A stretch of 64,000 nt of DNA, from assembly GCA_005784505.1 (NCBI GenBank), contig VCAZ01000008.1, forward strand, positions 3,304,763 to 3,368,762, read 5' to 3'. A program made the position numbers and the translations under genes. The notes beneath the pieces were generated by a model, which was not told the DNA's origin, did not search any database, and saw only the letters and a list, made by a program, of their open reading frames with translations. Below, piece after piece: positions 11,837 to 25,402 of this stretch. Every line of letters begins with the position of its first letter. Position 1 is the first letter of the stretch. This DNA comes from Bagarius yarrelli (taxonomy: Eukaryota; Chordata; Actinopteri; Siluriformes; Sisoridae).

Positions 11837-14763
11837 CAATACGTGATGTGTCTCTGTAATGCTACACCATGTTTGTATAGTATTGATGTTCTCTATAATC
11901 GTGACATGATAGTGGTGGTATTAAGAGGTGTATCAGTTGGGTAAGTCCCCACTGTTAAACTCTGATAAATATCACATACCATATGGTAAGTAAGAAAAGA
12001 GGACAAAAAAGAAAAACAGAAAATCTCTCTGGACTTCAAGTAGATCCTTATCCACTTTCTTAGATCAACCAGTTTAACAAATGATGAGGCAGATGGAGTC
12101 AATGGAAAAATCAGTCATGGACAAAATTAGATGGTTGAACGATCAAAGAAAATAAATTGGATTGAATATGTTTGTGTGTGTGTGTGTGTTGTCTTTAAGA
12201 CTCAGAGCTGCGTAAAATTATCCTTTATCCAAATAATCCTTTAATATTTGACAATATTCTAGCATCGACTCAGCTACAGTTGTGAAGTATTAGCTTATGG
12301 TGCTGCTTTATCATTACTCTGAATCGTTTAGCGCTTTGGCTGTGCTGATTAAGCTCCGATACAGAGTTTATGGGGTGCTTCGTTCAGATTCAGCAAATGC
12401 TCTGGACTGGTTGTCTAGACCAGATGGCTAAGTCTGGAGGGTGATGTGGGACTGAGTGTCTCTCACTCCAGATTGAGCTTGAAACAAACAACCACAATTC
12501 CACAACTACACACACACACAGCTTCTACTGATGGATGCTATATCTACACTAAACCCCAATCTTTTTTTTTTTATAATAAAACCAGTTATTGCAGATATTC
12601 CAATCCTTGTCGGGACAGTTGGACCACCCAAAGATATATAAACATGCTCACACACATGCCTCCCTTTAGCACCTGCAAAAATCTTTGGTGTTTGATTTCA
12701 AGTAATGAAAAAACAGTGACCTAATATAATTGCTGGTTATATTATCAGGACATCATAACAGGCTTTTATACATGGGAAATGTATTCAGCCATTCTGGGAG
12801 TGTTTTCGGTTGAAAGTTTGTGAATAATGAGTTTCATGTGGAACTGAACTTTACACATTTATCCAGACTAACATGATTTCGCTGTGAATGATAGACAACT
12901 TAACGATACTATAAACATTAAATCACAGAAAGCATTTCGCTAATGAAATAATAGAACACAAATGACAGCATGTGAACTGCGGCAGGGAACTTTTGTTCTT
13001 TGGTAACATTTTGACCGAAGCCTGAAGCTTAGCGAAGTGCTTTAGAAATCAGGTGTGTTAGCAACAGATAGTGAAAGTTGGCATGAGGCTTGTCATGCAA
13101 TTCAGCATGTTCAGGCATCTTACACTGAAATTAATAAAACACAAAACAACAAAATAAAGACTGCATAAGAGATGATTGATAAGGTTAAAATGTTCAGTTA
13201 ATCCGCTTATTTCTTTGAACATAAGTAGATATCGTTAGTGACCTAAGGGCAGCATTCACAGAAATAAACTTACGGAAAAACAAGTCTTGTTTTGCCAATG
13301 CCGAATCCACAAGTCTTTTGACATTACCGTCTAATTAAGGACTTTTACAGCTTCAATTTACGCTCCTCCAGTCTCCATTTCTGTTAGGCTTTGTTAGCCA
13401 TACCGCAAAGTTACCACGTTGGCAACAACACTGCGTAAAAATAACCCAGCTCAAAATGATATGACAAAAAAAAACAGCTGGAATGTTTTTCGATTTTTAT
13501 TTGCTGTAACCAAAAAAAATATGACAACCCACGAACAAATTGTTAAAGTGATAAAAAACCCCAGCCTGGTTGATGCAATCCAGCAGGTAGAGAAACAATA
13601 GATGACAAAAGGAGAACAATATAACCTCAATAAATGGACAAGTTAAATCCTGCCAGGTCTGTTTTCTTGCAAGCTTTGGTCTATAATCAGTGGAGTTGTA
13701 AATGTGTTTGTCTGTGACTCTGTTTAGAGAAATCAGGAGAGGTATATCTGAGAACTATGTTGGCTTTGGCACAGGTGGGAGCTTTGTTTGCTAATGGAGG
13801 GCTTTGCTGGGTCAATGGAGCCAATCTGCATTACAAGTCCAGCTAGGAAACAAGATAAATAACAAGAAACCCTAGATGTTTTTGCAAATTCTATACAAAA
13901 TGATTTACAAAAACTGTTGAGAAAATGTTTTCTGGATTACATCTTACACTATGAACAATATAAAATTTTTTGTTATGCTTCAAAAGAAATTCTAAAAGTA
14001 TATTTCCTGAGAACAGTGTTGCAGTGCAGATAGCAGATTTATAGTAGTGCCGTACTGTGGCCTTTAGTCAGGACCTTAAGTAAGCAACTTTTAACCACAT
14101 GCACACAGTTACACATCCCTGTTACAGTTAACGCAGCTATATGCAAATAATGCACACATTATTCATGGCCGACATTAACGTTATATGGCGTTTGCAGACT
14201 TGGTGTTTAAGAGCTGCCACGTTTAACTGTTCAGACTGTCAAAGCCAGAATCATACCTTGTCCCTTAACTTGCATTAAAAAGTAAACATGATCAGCAATA
14301 TAGTTTTTTGTGCTTGATGCTAACTGTTAGCCACTTATAGCACTTATAGTTCCAATCTTTAAAATAGTACATAAAACCCTTGCTGGCCTTTGTTAGTGAA
14401 TCCAGTTTGGGTGCAGGTCTTGCTTTCGCAATTACTTCCTTTTGCATTGGTCTGCAAAAGGTGCCTTGAAAAAAATGCGTAGATGTTCAACCTCAACAAA
14501 ACCGATCGTAGGTATTACACTAATGAAAATAATAACTAAATAATCTGGAATCTTAACAGGTCTGCAAATGATCGAAAACACAGCTGTATGACTTGCTTTT
14601 AACCTTCTGAAGTTCTTTTACACAACTTCAATGCTGTGCTTTCTCTACTGGCTTCTGTCAACTGTTTGTATCAGATTCTAATGCTTACCCACAAAGCCAA
14701 AAACAAAACAGAACCATTTTATACCAATCTAAAACCAATCCACCAGCACTGCCTGACTCGTTT
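11837..14763. other. 3' flanking sequence, no gene seen
   Basis: Unique-looking AT-rich sequence with a short TG run near 12173 and no open frame with a recognisable protein. Confidence 0.55.
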
Positions 14764-15109
14764 TGTAAGGACTCCAAACTGCCAGAGGGCGCCGTCACCA
14801 GAGTACTAGCTTCCCATCTAGTACTTCCAGTGACACTTCCTGTCTACAGCGTTTATAAACTTCCTCGTGAAGTATTGTTTGCCTTTAGCGACTTCCTGAG
14901 CGTTCTCTATATCTCTCTCTATTTACTTACAGTTCTGACCATTGCCTGTTTTTGACTTCGTTTTTGCCTCATGTCTCAGGTTTGTCTGCCTGCTCTTTTG
15001 CCCTTTTGTGTTATGACCTTTTTCTGCCTTTAGACTTCTCTTTTGGATTTTTCCCTTTCCAATAAAACCATCTCCAGCATATGGCTCCCTCTCCGTCTGT
15101 TTTATTACA
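14764..15109 (+). mobile_element. Possible solo LTR
   Basis: A 346-bp stretch begins TGTAA and ends TTACA. It has a TATA-like TTTATAAA at 14852-14859 and a polyadenylation signal AATAAA at 15061-15066, in the order expected for an LTR U3-R-U5. No matching target-site duplication is visible beside it and no internal region follows. Confidence 0.35.
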
Positions 15110-15852
15110 GGTTCCACCATCTCTCAGGGTACAAGGAAAGATTGCATCAAGACTATTTTGTGTTCTGGAACATAGCTGGTACATGGAGATGATGGAGATT
15201 TCATAAATGAAAGGCACCTCCTCTGGCAGATTTACACTTTGCAATACAATTTTTCCTCTAATTACCCAAAGTTCTGCTCTTCCCTTAGTTCTGTATGGAT
15301 TTACAGTAAAGAGTAGTCCACTGTAATGTCAGATTTGTGATACTTCTGACTTCTCAGTGGAAAATAACATTTCATACGTTTTACTGATTTACCCTAGATA
15401 CATTTCGCTCAGGTTTGCGATATGAGCCATAAGCTTTTCCTCGTTAGACTTAATTTGACGAGTTTCACTTCATAAAGTCACTGTTGACAACCACACCATG
15501 CCCCAAGGGGCTGACAAGTTTTCAGTTATTATAGCTGATGAGAAAAATCGAACACAGTAAACCTTATGTTGATTGACAGCCCGCATGTAAAGACTTATGC
15601 TCTGCTTTTTAGGTTCTTGCATAGTATTCATTAGTTTTATTAACCTATCGTATGAGATGCCTTGTGTAGAAATGACCATTTATAAAAAAAAAAAAGAAAA
15701 AAAAAAGACACATGGGACATTAAACTGTCTTTACATTATTGTAACATATTAAGTAAAAGTTTGTCTATTTAATTATAATTATAGTCAAACATTTAATTGC
15801 TTTGATTCTAAGTCAATTTTACATTTAATTTATTTATTCATTTATTTATTGA

Positions 15853-15984
15853 TTCATCTTCTATACGCGCTTATTTCTAATTCGGGGTCACAGGGATCTG
15901 CTGGAGTCTATCCCAGCCGTCTCTGAAAGGGCGAAAGACAGGAGAGATACACCCTGGACAGGTCACCAGTCCATCACAGGGTCT

Positions 15985-16016
<32 letters not shown>

Positions 16017-16130
16017 CACTCCTTTGGGCAATTTAGAATCACCAATTAACCTGACATACATGTTTTTGGGCTGTGGGTGGAAACCGGAGAACCCGGAGTA
16101 AACCCACGCAAGCATGAGAAGAACATGCAA
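15853..16130 (-). mobile_element. DANA/HE1-like SINE with internal CA repeat
   Basis: The minus strand matches the DANA-type segments TTTACTCCGGGTTCTCCGGT and the AATTGGTGATTCTAAATTGC region. A CA run at 15985-16009 sits inside, as is usual for this family. The tRNA-like head is missing. Confidence 0.75.
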
Positions 16131-18189
16131 AATGTTAGTAATAAAATGTTTATAGTGAGTGGTCTGATTTGGTTTGATTATTCTTGTGTTCTGTTCTTAT
16201 GAGGCTAATCATACTTAATATCAGAACAACGACAAGCCTTCTTCTCTACTTTAACCTAAGAGGGCATAACTGAGGAGGACTGTTCCTGCTAAAGACAGGA
16301 CTAATTTCTTGTCCAAAAAAAAGTTCACTAAAACTTTACAGGAAAAAACTAACCATTTTTACTATTACCACTACCAACTAACTATTTTACTTATTTATTC
16401 CACAGTTATTTTTTTCGGAAATATGTTTATCAAATCCCAAAACACTTAAAACACAATATTATAAAGTGCCCCAGTTAAAATATTAAAGTATTGACATGTT
16501 CTGCAGATGACTCCACAGGGCCTGTTCCTAGGCTGTAAGAGGGTGATGTGAGAAGTTATGATCTTGTCACTGTTTTCCAAGTAGCTCTCCTTCATGTGAC
16601 TGCTCCTTCACCGAGCGCACTGATTGACTGCCTGTTGGCTTGATCTATGAGCCGCTGGCAAGAGAAGAGGTGGGAGATTAGAGAATAAATCAAAGACAGA
16701 CTAAGGTAGAACTGATGATCTAACACAGACCGTATTAAAGGGCCACATGTTCACAGACAGCACCATGTCCTTGAATACTTGATGTATCAGGTTCTCATTG
16801 TTCAGGTGAGACAATTTTACATGCAGTTCCCATGTCAAATACGCAAAAAAATGGACAGGAATGTGCCTTCAATGTTCTCTACAGGGAACAAAACCTTGTA
16901 CCTTATGCAATTAATTACTGTTTCCAAGGTCTACTCATACTTTTAAAAAATGAAGGTCAGACTCATGAAGCTGAGCCGCAAGAAGACACCAAATATAAAA
17001 CATGACAGGTGATATATTATTTGCCATCTATTAGGTTGGACATTGGACGGCACTATTATGTGAAAGTACAAGAAAACATAAATCATAATACATTTTAGAT
17101 CTTTATATTTAGACCTTCTGGACTAAACTTTGTTTAGTTTATTAAGTTATTTTTAAAGCAGTATTTAGCCTAAACTATACAAATGAAATAATTATGGTTC
17201 CTTGATTACACCTCTTATGTAAAAAAATGTGTAGGATAAAAATGGTTTAGCTGTCCAGATTTTAGCCACATACCTTTACTGCTTTTGTGCTGTTAAGGAT
17301 AGAGAACTTATGCCGGTTGTATGTTATACAACAAACAAAACACTAAATTAAAGATACAATATAGAGCCGTCTAAAACGTATTTGCTTTCTGGTTAGTGTA
17401 TGTAGCTAGTATACTGTAGCTAGTATTAGAGTTTTTTAAGAAATCCTAGCACAAATAATATTTTCAAAACTTGAATATATTCTAATTAAATTCTGATTTT
17501 ATGCTTCACAAACATACATACACAGTCTGATAAATAGTAAAATACTTCTGAATCAACTGTCTGCGTCATAACAATAGAATCAATGCTAAAAGCAATAAAA
17601 AAATATTAAAAATAGAATAAAATTATACAGCTATTAATAAAAGCTGTGCTGCAGGCTTTATACGGCTTTATCCACACACAAAAAAGCTGTTGCTATGTGC
17701 CACCAGAACATAAAACTACAACTGATATAAGTGATTTGTTGCTTGCTAATGTGAATGTCGCAATATGTGCCACCCCTAAATTCAGCCACTAAGGCAATTT
17801 TTTTCAGTTGCTTAAGAATCCGTGAAATCAAGTTGCTTGAATTTTAGAAACCCAAACTAAGGATAACAGCAAAAAGGATGCTTTAATTAGAATCAAATGT
17901 GGAGTGTGTTTTCTATATCAGAATGGAAATTTGTTTTGCAGTACCAACTCTTTGTGCCAAAGGCATAAACATTTCACCACTATTTTACACAGATATTACA
18001 AACAACTGCTATGGGAACCCAGAAAGTAAGAAAGACTACTCTTGAAAAGACTACTCTTTAATACCAAAAAACAAAAAAACAAAAAAACTTGTTGAACAAT
18101 ACACAGTATTTTTATATATACAGTTGAAACCCATTTTTATAAAGAGTTAGTTGTAAATGAACACAGTCCTGACATGGACAAGAACAAAA
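16131..18189. other. 3' flanking sequence, no gene seen
   Basis: AT-rich and mostly unique. A slightly GC-richer block (16560-16690) may be a conserved element but shows no specific motif. Confidence 0.5.
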
Positions 18190-18962
18190 AGGTAACCATG
18201 GTTCCCTGAGAGAACAAGACAATGCGTTAATATGCTTTAGAAACACCCTTTGCCCTTAAGCACATGTGCAATCCTTACATCAACATAACAATATTACATC
18301 ACAGGCAAGTGACATCATCAACCAGGAAGTAATTCTATATAAACACTAGCAGCAGCATGCCTCGGTCAGCATGACAGGGACGCTAGGGGTATGGCACCTG
18401 ATGCAGCTTCTCATTTCCTTGGGGGACCATGGTTACATATGTAACACAAGAACCTTGGATCCCAAAGTTGTGGCTAGACCTAAGTTGTAGAACCGGACAT
18501 GCAGTGTAGCCCAACCTGCCACCCTACGAATGTCTGGTAGTGGTATACCAAATGCCAAGGCCCTGGAGACCGCCACACCCCTAGTAGAGTGCACACTGAG
18601 TCTTTCTGGGCACGGCAGGCCAGTGGCTTCATAAGCAATAGTGATGGTCTCAACCAACCATCAGCTTATTGTCTTTTTGTGGTTGCAACCCCACTCTTGA
18701 GCTGGTCAAAACAGACAAACAGCTAATCTGAACTCGGGGCAGCTCTGTGGATGTACATACCCAGTGCTTACCCTGGGCTCGAAAGGTTTAGTCTTTTCTT
18801 GTCCCAGAAGGGAAGAGGACAGAAAGCCTGTAGCTTAATAGGACCCTGCATTGGTGTTGACACTTTGGGCCTATACCCACACACTGGGTGAAGAAAAGCA
18901 TTTACCTTCCCTGGGGCTGTCGCCAGTCCTCCTGATAATGGAACTGGCCAGGAGTAACACAA
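18190..18962 (-). mobile_element. Degenerate DIRS-order retrotransposon: tyrosine recombinase end and terminal repeat
   Basis: On the minus strand an open stretch (18657-18433) contains LSVHSTRGVAVSRALAFGIP, then RRVAGWATLHVRFYNLGL. This carries the tyrosine recombinase H-x-x-R box, the H/W position and a candidate catalytic tyrosine in RFYNL. Further upstream (18660-18780) recognisable SDxLFVCFDQLKSG-like residues appear with in-frame stops and a frameshift. Past the C-terminus, 18190-18450 holds the typical fish DIRS terminal sequence (GGTAACCATGGTTCCCTGAG and CATGGTTACATATGTAACAC). It is dead by multiple lesions. Confidence 0.7.
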
Positions 18963-19560
18963 TAACAGGTTTATAAGGGACTTTCAGTAAGTCTCTGAAA
19001 GATTTCAAAAAGATTTTGAAAGGCTTGTGGTGCATTCATCTCCAACTCCAAAATGAAGTGTTAAAAAATCTCAGGTGAAGTGTCTTTTGCCCCAGTTTAT
19101 GACCTTCATCATTACTCTGTTATAAGTCAGTAACAGGTAATAGTGACAGCTGTACGGTAATGTCATTCATTGCACTCTTTCAGGATGTAGTACAAGTACA
19201 GACAGGTATAATGAGAGCTGCTGTGCGGTGTATACCTACCGGATGCTTGGCTGCTCCTCATAATAGTTATAAAAGTCATTGGATAGTTTCTTAACACAAT
19301 TAACCTGTAACATATTAACTTATGAGACAGAATAATACTCTCCTTGAAATATGCAGATTACTTTCAATTACAGTCACATCTAATAATCCTAAACTGCAAA
19401 AAAAACCCCAAAAAAACCCAAAGGCAAAAGAGACAAAAAGGAGAAAGAGTGAAAGGTGAATTTGGATGAGAATTTAAAGGTGAGTTTTGGTGAAAGATGA
19501 AATGTTAATAAGTTGGGATGCAATCTGGGATGCGATCTGAGAGGAACATTGGCTGGACAT

Positions 19561-19742
19561 GGGGGAAGTGGTAGCACAGTGGTTGCGGGGTTGGAATGCT
19601 AATTGAAAGATCTGGTTAAAGATTGATTTCCAGTGCCACAAAGTTGCCACTGTTGGGCCCCCAGCAATGCTCTTAACCCCTTATTGCTCACAGATAAATG
19701 TAAGCCGCTCAAAGTGTCCGCCAAATGCCATAAATGTAAATG
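19561..19742 (+). mobile_element. V-SINE-like SINE copy
   Basis: Plus-strand copy of the GTGGTAGCACAGTGGTTGCG head subtype with core GTTGGGCCCCCAGCAATGCT and tail CCAAATGCCATAAATGTAAA. Confidence 0.82.
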
Positions 19743-20946
19743 TCGTTTTCCACGTGACTGTAACTGACATCAAATATGAAGTACGTACTGTGCAGCTGCT
19801 AGCTTAAGTGAATTTCAAAATGTTAAAATCACGCTACATTAAAAGACCTCCATGTCTTGTCCATTAAAGTGTCTGGTGTCCAAACAGTGGATTATTTTGC
19901 CACTTATACCTTTAGTTTCAAGTTTCAAACATCTTGCACATATTGAGTCTTTCTGAGGTTTTGGATGTTTGTAAGGGAAAAAGCTGTGGCATGCCTGGTA
20001 CAAATCTGGAAACCCTTAGAAATGTTATTAAGGAGATACATAAAAGAGCTGCTGAATTAAACTCAGCTGAATTTCGAGGGTAAAGCTTGTTTGATGAGAC
20101 GGAAGTCGGAGACTGCTCAGTTAAAGTGCCAAGAATCGCATAAAAGGTTACCGATGTAGAGAAACATTATTGACAATTAGCACAATAGTTGATTTACTGG
20201 ACTGGATTACTCTCTTTATTCATACTTTCGAATGGTAAAGAATTATTTGTAAAGCTCTTACTGGGAAATAACTGAGAAAGAAGGTTCGCTGGGAAGAAGT
20301 GGAGTTTCTGGAAATTTTTTTTTTCTATTTTATAGTGTTTAGTTACGGGAGATTCTGCCATATATTAAAAAAGAAGATAGTATTTGTATATTAAAAGTGA
20401 TTGTCAGTTAATTGGTCAATTTAATTGTAAAGGTAACGTCTATTTTGGCATTCTTACAATAAGGAAAAAATGATTTGATCTCCAGCTGATTTTGGCCACT
20501 GACAGAACATTACTTAAAATGTAGGTTTATTCTACCAATAAGACAGAATAACAACGAAAACATACAGAAAAAGCATTTCAATAAAGTTATAAATTGATTT
20601 GTATTTTATTGAATGAAAGAAGTATTTGACCTCTTAGTACCCGGTGGCAACCTCTTGTTGGCAATCACAGATGTTTCTTGTAGTTGGCCACCAAATTTGC
20701 ACACATCTCAGCAAGAAGTCATTAAGGTTTCTAGTCGAAACTTCAGCTTCAGATTTTCTAACGGATTAAGATTAAAATTCAAATCATATACAGATCATTT
20801 CTTTGTTAGTCGGCAAACTTACAAAATCAGCAGGGGATCAAATCATTTACCGAATTTTGCCGTTCTCTGACAAATCTGATAATCATAACACACACAAAGG
20901 CATAGCAGCTGTGCTAGAAAAGCGATTATAAGTGCATGATTAGTGT

Positions 20947-20985
<39 letters not shown>

Positions 20986-22440
20986 GCTTTTTCATGCTGC
21001 AGTTCATTTCAGGTTCAAAAGCGGAACTGGCTTCCTACAATGACATCAAAAGACTCCTTGTGGGCCTTCGGTGTTCATATTGTCTATTATAACACTGGAG
21101 GATTTCCTTCCGAAACAAAGCGCTCCCCTGTGACCTCGTTCTGTCTTTGAACATCAACGTATGAGTGGGAGACGTGAATGAATGATGAATTAATCAAAAA
21201 CAGTCTTGCCTTACTCAATGAAGTCCGACTGCTCCAAAAGTAATTTGAGTAAAAAAGTAATTTCTTACTCCATGTTTACTCTTCTTGTAGCCAAGGACGT
21301 TTCGTTTTTCCAGGCCAGGGTCTTCAGGATTAATGAGGCGTTTAGATGCAGCAATGCTGCAGCATTTGTGTGCTAGACTGTGAGATTGCCTGGCTCTGTG
21401 TGGATGAGATGTGAGATTCAAACAGATGGTGGCTCTCAGAGGTGTGATTAGCTATCACCATGCTGGCCCACGTGCAGGCAGGTGGGCATGACCCTTGCTG
21501 AGGCTGCGCTACAAATGTTCAGCTTTTGCTGAACAAATGTAAAGACTTTTATCTTTTATTTTTAGACTTTTACATTTTAAGGGATTTCATTTGTGTTTCT
21601 TTTGCAGTCAGAAGATAAAAACTTTGATTGGGAAAGAATGATGCAGAAGGGGCCAACTGTAAAAACATATATAAACATATATATAACATATATATTATAT
21701 GTCTATATTTACACTACATCTCTACATCCTATTTTAGATTCAGTCCCACGCTCACTCTTCTAACCCAGCTAACACTTTTATGAACTGGGATAATTTGTCA
21801 AACATTCTGTTTCAGTTTCCGAAAAGTAATTATGAATGTTCCAAAAACATTTATTTCAACATTATTTTATGTTTATTTCATGGTGGAGTTGATTTTGCCA
21901 AATAAAATAGGATCCTGGATTAACATTTTTTATTAATTCCAAATCATCATTTCAATCAACCAGTTATAATCTTATAATGTCATCCATGTGTGCCGACCGA
22001 ACCCGCCTCGATCTATTTTTAATATTTTTAATACTTTTTTCACAAAACGATAGAGCAACATTCTTACTATAAAACAGGGTTTATTTAATAAAATCATAGC
22101 CTTAAGAACCCCAACCACAAGCCAAATGTATATAACCATAATATTTAAACAAAAATTACTTTTTATTCATATATGCACACCTAAATACTTACTAAATACA
22201 CGCATTTATTTTTGGTCATGAAGGGAATGCTCACACATTAGCTAGACATACATGTTGTGTGCAATTATTAAGGACAGCGTGTAATGTATTGTATTGTATT
22301 GCATGGATTTCATGTTTTCAAGGCAAAAAAATTAAAAATGGGTTGAGCTGGGTTTGATCAAAACACACTAATGACATCAGATGGTTATGATTGGTTGATT
22401 GAAATGCTTATATAGGATCAACAAAGGATCACATCATTTA
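19743..22440. other. 3' flanking sequence, no gene seen
   Basis: Unique sequence apart from the TG microsatellite at 20943. Open frames of 67-85 codons lack domain signal. Confidence 0.5.
20943..20982. repeat. (TG)n microsatellite
   Basis: TG run of about 40 bp with a single A interruption near its start. Confidence 0.95.
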
Positions 22441-22635
22441 CATTACATTTACAGCATTTGGCAGACGCCCTTATCCAGAGCGACTTACAGTATTCCTTGT
22501 TATATAACTGAGCAATCGGGGGTTGAGGGCCTTGCTCAGGGGCCCAACATTGGTGGCTTGGTGGAGCTGGGAATTAAACCCACAACCTTCGGGTTGGTAA
22601 TCCAACACCTTAACCATGAGCCACCACTTCCCCAC
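22441..22635 (-). mobile_element. V-SINE-like SINE copy, nearly intact
   Basis: Minus-strand copy. The tail (CATTTACAGCATTTGGCAGA on the plus strand) and head (CACCTTAACCATGAGCCACC) are both well kept. Next to the head, an 11-bp CCCCACGTCTT unit is repeated three times (about 22631-22663). Confidence 0.88.
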
Positions 22636-22700
22636 GTCTTCCCCACGTCTTCCCCACATCTTACTTGGCGAAATCATGTCCACCGTTATTTCCTAGCGTT

Positions 22701-23060
22701 GTTCTAAGAAAGCTTTCTGTAAACATTTTGAGAACATTCATTCAAGTACGAATAACATCATAAAGCGTTCCAAGAACATTGTTCTAAGAATGTTTTCTCT
22801 AAACAGTTTAAGCAAAAACAGTCCAAGAGTGCACATCGATTAGGCAAAAAAAGCTCAATGTGGGTGCTCCAAAAATCAAACAGTAGGCACACCACGACTC
22901 CAACTGTAGAAAAGTGTTTAATTGTGTTCTCACAACAGGTGACGTTCCGAGCTACATGCTCTTCATCAGACGGATCTTCTTGGATCTTCTTGTCTAAACA
23001 TTTCCAGAACATTAATCAAGTACAAATAACGTCCTAAGGGGTTCCAAGGACCTTGTTTTC
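22701..23060. repeat. 80-bp tandem repeat, interrupted
   Basis: GTTCTAAGAA starts at 22701 and at 22781. Each unit contains AACATTCAT..CAAGTACGAATAAC and GCGTTCCAAGAACATTG-like sequence. The second unit is split by the 187-bp insertion and finishes at about 23055. Confidence 0.65.
22798..23000. mobile_element. 187-bp insertion with 8-bp target-site duplication
   Basis: TCTAAACA occurs at 22798-22805 and again at 22993-23000. The enclosed 187 bp (22806-22992) interrupt an 80-bp tandem repeat whose second unit resumes after it. The insert contains GAGCTACATGCTCTTCATCA and ends with an imperfect duplication GGATCTTCTT. Family unknown. Confidence 0.6.
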
Positions 23061-24210
23061 TATGGTTGATGCATCCCATTAGATCCCAATACAGAGTTCT
23101 ATTTTATTCATCCGAAATGCACAAACATGTGCCCCATGCCCTTATTTCCATTTTTCCATGTTTTATTTCAATTAATAGTTGTTATAGAAATAAGTAACGT
23201 AACCATTGAGCACTTTATATCTGTTTTACAACAGATTATTTGCTTGTTTTGATATTATTTGTATTCAGATGAATCCTCACAGGACTGGAACTCCCTGAAG
23301 TTTGATGACCTCTTGTGATCTACCAAATAGAAAAAAGTCTACATTTGAGAGCATTATTGCATTAGCCCTGAACACCATGTTGACAGGAATGTCAGAATCC
23401 CGGCTATGCTTTTGGTGTCAGAATCTGAAACAGAGTGTTGAGGTTCAGCTGAGATCTGCAGAGAGCAGATGATAGCATGCCAATACGACAGAGCAAGCCT
23501 CCTGTTCATGCATCAAATGACTGCTCAACTGGAAAACACACAACTGTCCACAAGATAAAGAAACAGCATCGATGCTGACCCTTCTGCTCCAAATGTTTTT
23601 TAAATGCACGTCACACATTACTAACAATTTTAAAGTGGCAAATCTCAGCATAGAGGATTCATAGGCACTACATAAACTCCTGGATGACCTCGTTGGCGCC
23701 ATTATGTCTTTACCTTCTGTTTTTATTCACTACGGACATAATCTAAATTCAGCGTTTGACAACAGGCCCACACCGGAGGTTGTTATCTCGGAAATCTTGT
23801 GTATTTGCTTAACAGTACACAGAGCTCAAAGTGGCTATGGGAAAATAGCTTGGAACAGTTTATATTGGATGTTAGATCCCCAAAACAAAATAAGTGCATA
23901 ACCTGCAGGCCCGGTTCTTGCCAACCATAGAAGATTGGGCAGACAGACATCCCAGGTGGGCAATTTTGCGGGTGGGGTGATTTTGTTGATATCGTTGTAC
24001 TAATATTCTTGCTTGGATTTGGTTAAAAAGATATATTACATTAAGTCAATATAAGCACAAATATGTTTTTAAAATGTTAAAAGAAGGATTATTTTCAATG
24101 TTCAGAATGACTAATGACTGGACTAATAGGCACAAATTCAGGCAATATTTGGGCCAACAAAAAATAAATATACAAGTAATTTGAGTTATTTTTTAAAAAA
24201 ATCTGTGGAA
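23060..24210. other. 3' flanking sequence, no gene seen
   Basis: Unique sequence leading into the GATA array. Short open frames on both strands at 23445-23900 lack any family signal. Confidence 0.5.
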
Positions 24211-25045
<835 letters not shown>

Positions 25046-25329
25046 CTGTGTGACAGTCAGGTTTTTCAACCCAAAAACACACTATTTACAGGTTGACTTG
25101 TCACTTAATTCCTTCCATTTGTTCATTGAATGGGAATGTAATATGGCACATAAAACATCGGAGTTACTTCACTGAACCGAGCCCTCGTGCTTCATTGTGC
25201 TGTCATGTTGTGTCCACCTGAGTTGACGTCATGCGCCGCTTGATGTACGATTTCCGCATATGAACCTGAATCTGATCCGAAAATTTTAAATTAAAATCCA
25301 TGTGTTGTTTTTTTCTGCTTACAAGTTTT

Positions 25330-25402
25330 TTAATCATATCCGATCTGTGCCACATTGGAGAAAAAACCTCTCCTGATACATGCAGTGTAAATGTGGCTTC
25401 AG
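25330..25402. mobile_element. Right end of the same MITE family
   Basis: AATCATATCCGATCTGTGCC and CACATTGGAG, ending GCAGTGTAAATGTGGCTT, match the right part of the element at 34572-34996. The left boundary is not resolved and may lie up to 250 bp earlier. Confidence 0.5.
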
